Shown: positions 6,297 through 12,561 of the stretch, in pieces
How positions within the stretch are numbered: position 1 is the stretch's first letter
Layout: each line of letters starts with the position of its first letter
Origin: CAYJBH01 sp964371365
Lineage (GTDB): Bacteria; Bacillota; Clostridia; Oscillospirales; Ruminococcaceae
Assembly (NCBI GenBank): GCA_964371365.1
Contig: CAYJMO010000030.1
Coordinates: 1 to 23,323 of the forward strand
Direction: 5' to 3'
DNA length: 23,323 nucleotides
Position numbers and translations under genes: made by a program
The notes under the pieces: model-generated
What the model saw: the letters and a program-made list of their open reading frames with translations, nothing else
Databases searched by the model: none
What the model was told of the DNA's origin: nothing

Positions 6297-6446
6297 TCAT
6301 CTGAAAAACGATGCGATTATCAGCATCAGGAGCATTATCGCCATCACATAACTGCCTCCTAAAAATCCGAAGAGCAGTGTTGTCAGTGCACCGATAAGCA
6401 GTATTAACATTAGCAACCAGATGTGGTTGCCGCGCTTTTTGTTCAT
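6297..6446 (-). CDS. 49-residue two-helix membrane protein upstream of spoVM
   Basis: ATG (6444-6446) follows GGAGG (6451-6455) closely. The frame gives 49 residues: a basic start (MNKKRGNHIW), a hydrophobic segment of about 18 residues (10-28), a GFLGGS turn (27-32), a second hydrophobic segment (about 33-48) and a final Arg. This predicts a helical hairpin with both ends cytoplasmic. I recognise no family. It sits 11 bases before spoVM behind a candidate mother-cell promoter, so a role in the forespore membrane or coat assembly is a reasonable inference. A translated leader for spoVM is the alternative. Confidence 0.65.
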   Translation of the reverse strand: MNKKRGNHIWLLMLILLIGALTTLLFGFLGGSYVMAIMLLMLIIASFFR

Positions 6447-6480
6447 GCTCCCTCCGACCGATTTCGCCTTATCGTTAATC

Positions 6481-6509
6481 TATACTATGCAAAAAAGATG
6501 GCAGGTGTT
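6481..6509 (-). promoter_or_regulatory. Candidate mother-cell sporulation promoter
   Basis: On the minus strand: AACA (6506-6509), 16 bases, CATAGTATA (6481-6489), which fits the CATANNNTA -10 of sigma-K and sigma-E promoters. The start would be near 6474, about 28 bases before the 49-residue gene. The same AACA-N16-CATANNNT layout precedes dpaA. B. subtilis spoVM is sigma-E dependent, so which factor acts here is uncertain. Confidence 0.55.
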
Positions 6510-6520
6510 CTTTTTATCGG

Positions 6521-6549
6521 TTGACTAAGGGTAGAAAAAGATGTATTAT
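6521..6549 (+). promoter_or_regulatory. Sigma-A promoter for asnS
   Basis: TTGACT (6521-6526), 17 bases, TATTAT (6544-6549), with a start near 6556 and a very short leader. There is no room for a T-box between it and the gene. Confidence 0.75.
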
Positions 6550-6580
6550 GTAGGTATAAATCAATGAAAGGGACATGAAA

Positions 6581-7969
6581 ATGGTGCGAACCGAGATAAA
6601 ATCACTTTATGATTTGGTAGCAAATGGCAAGACAGAGGGCGAGTTCGCCGTCGCCGGCTTTGTCAAGACGGCACGTTTTGGCAAGAATGTTGCCTTTGTG
6701 GAGCTTAACGACGGCAGTGGCTTTAAAAACCTACAACTGGTCATCGAGCCGAGTATTGAGAACTATGACGAGATTTCAACGATCGGGGTCGGTGCGTCGG
6801 TGAGTGCAGTCGGTAGGCTGACCCTCACACCGCAAGCACGCCAACCTTTTGAGCTCGTTGCGCTGTCGGTGTGCATCGAGGGCGGTGCACCGAGCGACTA
6901 CCCGTTGCAGAAAAAACGTCACGGTGCCGAGTTTTTGCGGACAATTCCACACCTACGACTGCGCACCAACATCGGCAATGCGGTCTTTCGCCTGCGCAGT
7001 GGGTTGTCCTTTGCCCTGCACGAATACTTTTTTAAGAACGGGTTTACCTATATGCACACACCCATCATCACCGGCAGTGACTGCGAGGGAGCGGGGGAGA
7101 TGTTCCGAGTGACGACACTGCCCGCCGATAACCCACCCAAAACCGAGGGGGGCGACGTCGATTTTTCAGACGACTTTTTTGGCGGTATGGCATCGCTGAC
7201 CGTGTCGGGACAGTTAGAGGCGGAGGCGGCGGCACAGGCGCTTTGCAAGGTCTACACATTCGGTCCGACCTTTCGTGCCGAAAACTCCAACACACCGCGA
7301 CATGCGGCAGAGTTTTGGATGGTCGAGCCGGAGATTGCGTTTGCGGATCTGTTCGACGACATGACCCTCGCGGAGGAGATGTTGCGCTATGTCATAAACT
7401 TTGCGCTGAACAACTACGCCGACGAGCTCTCGTTTTTGGACGAGTTTGTCAACAAGGGGTTGATAGAGCGCCTCAAAGGGCTAACCGATCGTGAGTATGT
7501 GAGAATCAGCTATACCGACGCGGTCGAAAAACTGCGGGAGTATAACGACGAGTTTGAGTATAAAATTGAGTGGGGCGCCGACCTGCAGACCGAGCATGAA
7601 CGCTATCTCACCGAGCGTATTTTCGACGGACCGGTCTTTGTCTATGACTATCCGGCGGAGATAAAATCGTTCTACATGCGCCAGAATGACGACGGCAGGA
7701 CGGTCGCGGCGATGGATCTATTGGTGCCCGGTGTGGGTGAACTTATAGGTGGCTCTCAACGTGAGGAGCGCGAGGAACGACTGTCAAGTCGCATGACCGA
7801 GCTCGGGCTGTCGGTCGAGGAATATCAATGGTATATCGATCTAAGACGCTTTGGCACCACAAAACACGCCGGATTTGGTCTCGGATTTGAGCGGTTGGTC
7901 ATGATGGTGAGCGGTGTTGCCAACATTCGAGATGTCTGCTTCTTCCCACGTACCGCAGGGAGGTTTTAA
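6581..7969 (+). CDS. asnS: Asparaginyl-tRNA synthetase
   Basis: This 462-residue class II synthetase charges tRNA-Asn with asparagine in the cytoplasm. It has an N-terminal OB-fold anticodon domain (VAGFVKTARFGKNVAFVELNDG near 25-45) and a catalytic domain with the GAGEMF segment. Motif 2 is FRAENSNTPRHAAEFWMVEPE-like and motif 3 is GFGLGFERL near the C-terminus. The 'VEPE' and 'HAAEF' context is that of AsnRS rather than AspRS, and length is normal. Two in-frame ATGs exist: 6575 lies only two bases after AAAGGG (6567-6572), whereas 6581 has an 8-base spacing, so 6581 is chosen. A sigma-A promoter lies at 6521-6549. It converges with the MglB-like gene, leaving 8 bases between the stops and no terminator. 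Confidence 0.96.
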   Translation: MVRTEIKSLYDLVANGKTEGEFAVAGFVKTARFGKNVAFVELNDGSGFKNLQLVIEPSIENYDEISTIGVGASVSAVGRLTLTPQARQPFELVALSVCIEGGAPSDYPLQKKRHGAEFLRTIPHLRLRTNIGNAVFRLRSGLSFALHEYFFKNGFTYMHTPIITGSDCEGAGEMFRVTTLPADNPPKTEGGDVDFSDDFFGGMASLTVSGQLEAEAAAQALCKVYTFGPTFRAENSNTPRHAAEFWMVEPEIAFADLFDDMTLAEEMLRYVINFALNNYADELSFLDEFVNKGLIERLKGLTDREYVRISYTDAVEKLREYNDEFEYKIEWGADLQTEHERYLTERIFDGPVFVYDYPAEIKSFYMRQNDDGRTVAAMDLLVPGVGELIGGSQREEREERLSSRMTELGLSVEEYQWYIDLRRFGTTKHAGFGLGFERLVMMVSGVANIRDVCFFPRTAGRF

Positions 7970-7977
7970 CTTGTTTT

Positions 7978-8946
7978 TCACCTATAACGGCTAACGGTCT
8001 CATACCCCACCGTTATCACCCCTGCGGAGTTTGCAACCTCTTCACCCCGTGCGAGGGCGGCTGTGGTGGTGAGCGCCTGTTCTGTGAGGGTGTAGGGATT
8101 GTTGTATACCGTGCCTGCCATAGTCCCGGCCTTTATCGCATCCACCGCCTGCGGTATCGCGTCGATGCCGTAGACGAGCGCCGATACGCCCTGTGCATTG
8201 AGTGCCGCAAGCGCGCCGAGTGCCATGCTGTCGCTGTTGCAGACTATAACCTCCGGCAGTGCCGCGCCGGCGAGCAGATCTAACATCTGCCTTGTTGCCT
8301 CCTCGGTGTTCCATTCGGCGGTGAGCTGGGCTAAACTCTCTGCGCCACCATCGTCCAGCGTGTTTATGACCGATTGACTGCGAAGGTCGGTGAGGGGGTT
8401 TGCGCTCTCTCCCTTAATTAATACATACTGCATGACACCGTCACCGTTTTGGTCGGCGGTGTCATCTGCGGCAAAGTCGGCGAGTGCCATCTCGGCCTGA
8501 AGAGTGCCTGCCTGCGCCTCATTAATGCCTATATAAAACGCGTTCTCATGTTGCGAGAGCACCTCCGGTGCCGGCTGACGGTGGATAAAAACCACATTTA
8601 TTTCGGCGGCGGCGGCAAGGTTTGCAACCGCGCCGGCGGAGTCAACATTATTGAGAGACACCAATAAGACCTCGGCACCGTCCCCAATAAGCTGTTCTAT
8701 CTGTGATGTTTGGGTCGAGGGATTTCCCTCGGCATCGGTGACGGTTATGGTGAGCGAGCTGTCGGTAGTGTCTTCTAACGCCTGTTTAACTATCGAGATA
8801 TAGTTGTCGTCGAGGTTGCACAGTGACACCCCGACAGACACCGGTGCTTTCTCAATGTCGGAGTCGGATACGCTGTCCGGCGGTGCCGTCTCGGTGCAGG
8901 AGGTTAAAAATAACGCCGTTAAAATGACGATAATTGCCTTTTTCAT
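7978..8946 (-). CDS. MglB-like galactose/glucose-binding lipoprotein (orphan)
   Basis: This 322-residue periplasmic-binding-protein type 1 (Peripla_BP_4) has a lipoprotein signal: MKKAIIVILTALFLTSC with Cys17 as the lipid-modified residue. The calcium loop DQNGDGVMQ followed by YVLIKGE is that of E. coli MglB (DLNKDGQIQ-YVLLKGE). The hinge and sugar-site segments CNSDSMALGALAAL and YGIDAIPQAVDAIKAGTMAGT also align with MglB. It should therefore bind galactose or glucose outside the membrane. The frame is open to 9348, but the ATG at 8944-8946 is fixed by the lipobox and by the promoter at 8978-9006, which starts transcription after the upstream part. No ABC ATPase or permease gene adjoins it, so its transporter is elsewhere or it acts as a sensor. 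Confidence 0.88.
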   Translation of the reverse strand: MKKAIIVILTALFLTSCTETAPPDSVSDSDIEKAPVSVGVSLCNLDDNYISIVKQALEDTTDSSLTITVTDAEGNPSTQTSQIEQLIGDGAEVLLVSLNNVDSAGAVANLAAAAEINVVFIHRQPAPEVLSQHENAFYIGINEAQAGTLQAEMALADFAADDTADQNGDGVMQYVLIKGESANPLTDLRSQSVINTLDDGGAESLAQLTAEWNTEEATRQMLDLLAGAALPEVIVCNSDSMALGALAALNAQGVSALVYGIDAIPQAVDAIKAGTMAGTVYNNPYTLTEQALTTTAALARGEEVANSAGVITVGYETVSRYR

Positions 8947-8977
8947 AAATTTAGTTATCCCCTTTATTTTCCTTATA

Positions 8978-9006
8978 AATATATCATCACGGTGCAATTT
9001 TGTCAA
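8978..9006 (-). promoter_or_regulatory. Sigma-A promoter for the MglB-like gene
   Basis: On the minus strand: TTGACA (9001-9006), 17 bases, TATATT (8978-8983). The start near 8971 leaves a leader of about 24 bases with GGGG before the ATG at 8946. Confidence 0.78.
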
Positions 9007-9069
9007 GGTGTGTGCAAAGGAGGCTTTGCGTGCATTCCCTACACCAGGAACATAAAACCTACAAAGTAC

Positions 9070-9082
9070 TAAAACACGCCAC
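9070..9082. repeat. 13-bp direct repeat, left copy, flanking the toxin-antitoxin module
   Basis: TAAAACACGCCAC is found here and again, identical, at 9892-9904. The two copies bracket the relB-yafQ pair. They might mark insertion of a cassette or a recombination product. Thirteen bases in AT-rich sequence is suggestive but not proof. Confidence 0.45.
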
Positions 9083-9120
9083 AAAAAACAAAATTCACTC
9101 CTAAAATGTTTAACATAGTA

Positions 9121-9149
9121 TTGCATTTGTGCATACATTGTGTTATTAT
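9121..9149 (+). promoter_or_regulatory. Promoter of the toxin-antitoxin operon
   Basis: TTGCAT (9121-9126), 17 bases, TATTAT (9144-9149). Partly palindromic sequences within it (GTGCATACATTGTG-like and the AT-rich AGTATACTGATATA downstream) could bind the antitoxin for autoregulation, as is usual for RelB/DinJ systems; that is inference. Confidence 0.65.
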
Positions 9150-9178
9150 GAGTATACTGATATATGGAGGTATATATA

Positions 9179-9466
9179 ATGGCTAAATCAGCAAATATAA
9201 ATGTAAGAATTGACCCCGATGTCAAGGCTAATGCCGAATCGTTATTCGGTAGCTTTGGAATTACCGTGACCGATGCTATTAATATGTTTATCCACCAATC
9301 CTTGCTCGTGGGTGGTCTGCCTTTCGAACTAAAGCAACCGAGGTACAACGCTTTAACCGAGGCGGCTATGATAGAAGCGAAAGAGATTATGAGTGGCAGA
9401 AAATCTGCAAAATCATATTCTTCGTTTAGCGAGCTGATGGAGGATATCGAAAGTGAAGAAGCTTAG
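9179..9466 (+). CDS. RelB/DinJ family antitoxin
   Basis: This 95-residue antitoxin has an N-terminal ribbon-helix-helix DNA-binding region (SANINVRIDPDVKANAESLF, residues 4-23, followed by GITVTDAINMFIHQSL), typical of RelB/DinJ. The acidic C-terminal part (ending SELMEDIESEEA) would wrap the toxin. ATG at 9179 follows GGAGG (9166-9170) at 8 bases; a longer frame from 9164 begins upstream of this site and is not preferred. It overlaps the toxin gene by 14 bases. It probably represses its own promoter together with the toxin. Confidence 0.92.
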   Translation: MAKSANINVRIDPDVKANAESLFGSFGITVTDAINMFIHQSLLVGGLPFELKQPRYNALTEAAMIEAKEIMSGRKSAKSYSSFSELMEDIESEEA

Positions 9467-9731
9467 TTTAGAGACTACGTCTCAGTTTCGAAAAGACTTA
9501 AAGCTAATGAAAAAAAGAGGACAGGATTTATCGGTTCTCGATAAAATTATCGAACGATTATTACGGTGTGAAAAGTTAGAGACGAAATTTCGTGATCATG
9601 CATTGACAGGTGACTACATCGGGTTCAGAGAATGTCACATTCGCCCCGACTGGTTACTGATATACATAGTCGATGATGATAGGTTAGTTTTAACAGCATC
9701 ACGAACAGGAACACACTCCGATTTATTTTAA
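9453..9731 (+). CDS. YafQ family mRNA interferase toxin
   Basis: This 92-residue type II toxin of the RelE/YafQ family cleaves mRNA at the ribosome when not held by its antitoxin. The residues used for catalysis in E. coli YafQ appear in equivalent positions: His49 (DHAL), His62 and Asp66 (CHIRPDW), His88 (GTHSDLF) and the final Phe92; the toxin looks intact. The start is GTG at 9453, 9 bases after GGAGG (9439-9443) inside the antitoxin gene, so its translation is coupled to the antitoxin. No regulator or immunity gene besides the antitoxin is present. Confidence 0.92.
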   Translation: MKKLSLETTSQFRKDLKLMKKRGQDLSVLDKIIERLLRCEKLETKFRDHALTGDYIGFRECHIRPDWLLIYIVDDDRLVLTASRTGTHSDLF

Positions 9732-9921
9732 GTTAAGGTCGGCTCGTGTTTAACTTCGTTTTGCTCCAATATCAACTCCACATTAAAATCTTTTCCCTGT
9801 GGCACTATCGTGGCGACTTAATTATAATCTATTTTGTGGCTTTTCCTCTTTATATTTTCTCCTACTGTCCAATATGTATTGTACACCTACATAAAACACG
9901 CCACTAATAGTAAAAAAATCC
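9732..9921. other. Intergenic region between yafQ and the metK promoter
   Basis: This AT-rich sequence has no credible gene and no strong terminator after yafQ. It contains the right copy of the 13-bp direct repeat at 9892-9904. Together with the riboswitch leader it makes a 426-base gap between coding genes. Confidence 0.5.
9892..9904. repeat. 13-bp direct repeat, right copy
   Basis: TAAAACACGCCAC, identical to 9070-9082, 822 bases downstream of it. See the left copy for interpretation. Confidence 0.45.
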
Positions 9922-9950
9922 TTGACATCCGTCTGATATCGTGCTAAAAT
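9922..9950 (+). promoter_or_regulatory. Sigma-A promoter for the SAM riboswitch-metK transcript
   Basis: TTGACA (9922-9927), 17 bases, TAAAAT (9945-9950). The predicted start near 9957 lies just before the riboswitch. Confidence 0.8.
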
Positions 9951-9969
9951 GACGGTACAATTTAATAAC

Positions 9970-10066
9970 ACTTATCAAGAGTGGCTGAGGGACAGGCCCT
10001 ATGAAGCCCGACAACCTGCGTTTATGTAAGGTGTCAAATCCTGCGGTGTATACCGAGAGATAATTT
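9970..10066 (+). promoter_or_regulatory. SAM-I (S-box) riboswitch
   Basis: The conserved SAM-I blocks appear in order: CTTATCAAGAG (from 9971), GAGGGACAGGCCC, ATGAAGCCCGACAACC, AAGGTGTCAAATCC and GAGAGATAA (10055-10063), which closes the P1 stem with the first block. It lies 92 bases before metK, with an intrinsic terminator between. Binding of S-adenosylmethionine should favour the terminator and shut off metK, which is the known logic of this class. Confidence 0.95.
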
Positions 10067-10070
10067 ATCG

Positions 10071-10102
10071 CTGTTTGGGTACGCCACCCGGACAGTTTTT
10101 TT
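10071..10102 (+). terminator. Riboswitch-controlled terminator
   Basis: CTGTTTGGGT (10071-10080) pairs with ACCCGGACAG (10086-10095), including two G-U pairs, with a 5-base loop and seven T (10096-10102). It is the expression platform of the SAM-I riboswitch: it forms when SAM is bound and the P1 stem is held. Confidence 0.9.
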
Positions 10103-10157
10103 ATTGTTAAGTGGATATTAATGATAGGAAAACTATATTTAGGAAAGGAAAATCAAG

Positions 10158-11297
10158 ATGAACAGAAACTTTTTTACCTCCGAGAGTGTTACCGAGGGGC
10201 ATCCCGACAAGATCTGTGACCAGATATCCGATGCGGTGTTAGATGCAATCCTTGCCGGCGATGCGAACAGCCGTGTAGCCTGTGAGTGCGCAGTCACCAC
10301 CGGCATGGTGCTCGTAATGGGGGAGATATCCACCACGACCTATGTAGATATCCCGAAGATAGTGCGCGACACCGTCAAGGAGATAGGCTATGACAGTTCG
10401 GAATATGGCTTTGACTGCAACACCTGCGCCGTGCTGACCGCCATCGACGAACAGTCCGGCGATATCGCTATGGGAGTTAATGTCGGTGGCGCCGGCGACC
10501 AAGGTATTATGTTCGGCTATGCCTGCGACGAGACACCGGAGCTTATGCCTCTGCCCATCTCACTCGCCCACAAGCTGACACGCAGACTTTCTGAGGTGCG
10601 CCGCGATGGTACACTCGGCTATCTTCGTCCCGACGGCAAAAGTCAGGTTACCATAGAGTATGATGACGGTGTACCCACCCGTGTTGAGGCGGTGGTGGTC
10701 TCCAACCAGCACTCCGATGACATATCCACCGAACAACTGCGCGACGATATCAAAAAGCAGGTTATAGACTGCATCATCCCAAAAGAGTTGATGGACGAGA
10801 ACACAAAGGTATACATCAACCCCACCGGACGTTTTGTGGTCGGCGGACCGCAGGGTGACAGCGGCGTGACCGGTCGCAAGATAATCGTCGACACCTACGG
10901 CGGATACTCCCGTCACGGCGGTGGAGCATTCTCCGGCAAGGACCCCACCAAGGTGGACAGAAGTGCCAGCTATGCCGCACGCTATGTTGCAAAAAACGTT
11001 GTCGCGGCAGGACTTGCTAAGAAATGCGAAGTCCAACTTGCCTATGCCATCGGCGTTGTTCAGCCGGTATCCATATTGGTGGAGACGTTCGGCACTGAGA
11101 CGGTGGACAAAACCTCTATTGAAAAGGCAATTGCCGAGGTGTTCGATCTCTCGCCGGACGGCATAATTAACACCCTTGACCTGCGTCGACCTATCTATAA
11201 AAAACTCGCGGCGTTCGGTCACATGGGACGTGAGGACCTTAACATCTCGTTTGAAAAGACCGACAAGGCGCAGGCGCTCAAAAACGCTGTAAAATAA
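10158..11297 (+). CDS. metK: S-adenosylmethionine synthetase
   Basis: This 379-residue methionine adenosyltransferase makes SAM from methionine and ATP in the cytoplasm. Seen motifs: GHPDK at 14-18 (ATP/methionine site), GGAGDQGIMFGYA near 108-121 (family signature 1), GGPQGDSGVTGRK, and the GGGAFSGKDPTKVDRS signature. Length matches the family. ATG follows AGGAAAGGA at good spacing. Expression is under the SAM-I riboswitch directly upstream, giving product feedback. The gene stands alone; the next gene has its own promoter. Confidence 0.98.
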   Translation: MNRNFFTSESVTEGHPDKICDQISDAVLDAILAGDANSRVACECAVTTGMVLVMGEISTTTYVDIPKIVRDTVKEIGYDSSEYGFDCNTCAVLTAIDEQSGDIAMGVNVGGAGDQGIMFGYACDETPELMPLPISLAHKLTRRLSEVRRDGTLGYLRPDGKSQVTIEYDDGVPTRVEAVVVSNQHSDDISTEQLRDDIKKQVIDCIIPKELMDENTKVYINPTGRFVVGGPQGDSGVTGRKIIVDTYGGYSRHGGGAFSGKDPTKVDRSASYAARYVAKNVVAAGLAKKCEVQLAYAIGVVQPVSILVETFGTETVDKTSIEKAIAEVFDLSPDGIINTLDLRRPIYKKLAAFGHMGREDLNISFEKTDKAQALKNAVK

Positions 11298-11305
11298 ACT
11301 GATTT

Positions 11306-11334
11306 TTTACAACTCCTTAACATCTTGATATAAT
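11306..11334 (+). promoter_or_regulatory. Sigma-A promoter for the lipoprotein gene
   Basis: TTTACA (11306-11311), 17 bases, TATAAT (11329-11334), giving a leader of about 53 bases before the ATG at 11394. Confidence 0.7.
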
Positions 11335-11393
11335 ATTAATAATAAATTTCATCGATAATGAGGGTAGACTGATATTATAGAGAGGTAGATGTT

Positions 11394-12353
11394 ATGAATA
11401 AAGCAATAAAATTGCTCTGTGCCGTCATTGTTTCCCTTGGTTTACTTGTGGGGTGTGCATACCCTGCCGATAATGAACCGGTGGTTACCGAGGACAGGAT
11501 TACTCCGAACAATACCGCCGACCAGATTGTCGAGATGGCGCAGCAGGCAGATAACTTCCCCTATATCTGGCACGCCCAAAATCCGGACGAGACAAAGGCG
11601 CTCATAGAGGCAGGTTTGATGCAAAACCTAAGTAATTTCGGCTCGTTCGACGAATATGTGAACGAGCAACTCTCCTACAGCCCCGAGATAGACGCCCAGA
11701 CGGTGGCGAACATGGCGGGCGCTATCATGGTGGAAAACTACGGTTACACCCCCGGCACGGAAATGCCGTACGGGCTCACCGAGCTTGACTACACCGACGG
11801 CAATCTTCCTCCCATGGAGTTGCAACTTGTCAAGGGCGAAAATGATGAACTTTGGTGGATTATCAACGCATACAGCAATGATTTCTACCCCGCCACCCTT
11901 GATGAGATGCACGGTTATTTTACCATCGACGCGATGACCGGACAACTGTTGATCTGCCAATTCATGAACTATAACAAAGACGCGGTGGCGATACAGGCAA
12001 GCCCGATCGATGCCTCCTTTGTTGTGACGCAGGAGGATTTTAACGGCGGCTTTGTCAAGGGTTATTTTGACACCGAATCGCCGGAGTTCGGGACGATGCT
12101 CGAAAAAAAGATGGGCGATATAACCGAAAATCTCAACGGCTCACCTCTCTGTGAGGGTGCCACCGTGGTGGACATCACCCTGTCAAAGGACATCACCCCT
12201 GCCGGCGAGACGTTTGACTTTTTGCTCTTTGACATAACGCTGAGCAACGGCCGCACCATGCAACTCTCGGAGGGTGGCTACGACGCCCCTTACAGTGAAT
12301 ATAATTACAACGGCTCACCGCTGTGGAACGGGTCGGCGATGTATATTGTCTGA
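11394..12353 (+). CDS. Lipoprotein of unknown function
   Basis: This 319-residue protein has a lipoprotein signal peptide (MNKAIKLLCAVIVSLGLLVGC, Cys21 modified), so it should be anchored on the outer face of the membrane. The mature part is acidic, rich in Asn, Asp and Tyr, and has two visible portions: an N-terminal helical region (about 35-130) and a beta-rich region (about 135-319) with a PepSY-like element (WWIINAYSNDFYP...GYFTIDAMTGQLL, about 160-190). That last resemblance is only a pattern impression. The protein is not assigned to a family. It has its own promoter and an RBS (AGAGGT) eight bases before the ATG. The stop lies in a hairpin (12352-12394). The neighbours metK and nadD give no hint of its role. 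Confidence 0.85.
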   Translation: MNKAIKLLCAVIVSLGLLVGCAYPADNEPVVTEDRITPNNTADQIVEMAQQADNFPYIWHAQNPDETKALIEAGLMQNLSNFGSFDEYVNEQLSYSPEIDAQTVANMAGAIMVENYGYTPGTEMPYGLTELDYTDGNLPPMELQLVKGENDELWWIINAYSNDFYPATLDEMHGYFTIDAMTGQLLICQFMNYNKDAVAIQASPIDASFVVTQEDFNGGFVKGYFDTESPEFGTMLEKKMGDITENLNGSPLCEGATVVDITLSKDITPAGETFDFLLFDITLSNGRTMQLSEGGYDAPYSEYNYNGSPLWNGSAMYIV

Positions 12354-12394
12354 GAGCGAGGGCTGTGGTGTCTCGACGCCCACAAATCGCTCTC
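12352..12394 (+). other. Hairpin overlapping the lipoprotein stop codon
   Basis: GAGAGCGA (12352-12359) pairs perfectly with TCGCTCTC (12387-12394), with further pairing inside (GTGG with CCAC). No T-run follows, so it may protect the mRNA 3' end or be a weak terminator. Confidence 0.5.
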
Positions 12395-12451
12395 CTGATT
12401 TGACGGATTTCAAGTTGAAGGACTATAAATATAAAAATTCTGTGTTATATA

Positions 12452-12480
12452 TTGTAAAGCTAAAAGAATAATGTTACAAT
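12452..12480 (+). promoter_or_regulatory. Promoter for the nadD-leuS operon
   Basis: TTGTAA (12452-12457), 17 bases, TACAAT (12475-12480). The predicted start near 12487 lies only about 7 bases before the terminator hairpin at 12494. Confidence 0.65.
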
Positions 12481-12493
12481 ATATATGTATGGG

Positions 12494-12534
12494 CAGTGTT
12501 GGTGCGAAAAGGCTCGTATCAACACTGTTTTTTT
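12494..12534 (+). terminator. Intrinsic terminator in the nadD leader
   Basis: A 14-bp stem, CAGTGTTGGTGCGA (12494-12507) with TCGTATCAACACTG (12514-12527), with two G-U pairs and a 6-base loop, is followed by seven T (12528-12534). It lies between the nadD promoter and the nadD start. It could end read-through from the lipoprotein gene, attenuate nadD, or release a very short RNA. Confidence 0.85.
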
Positions 12535-12561
12535 ATAGAAAGGTACGGTTGTAATTTTTGC

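Noticed and set aside
8947..9348. N-terminal extension of the MglB-like protein
   Set aside because: It would overlap the toxin-antitoxin region and precede the lipoprotein signal; the promoter at 8978-9006 lies within it.
10560..11222. 220-codon minus-strand frame opposite metK
   Set aside because: It is the antisense shadow of metK, whose family motifs are unambiguous.
12496..12561. N-terminal extension of NadD
   Set aside because: Those 22 codons cover the terminator hairpin and precede the canonical first beta strand MRILLFGSGF.
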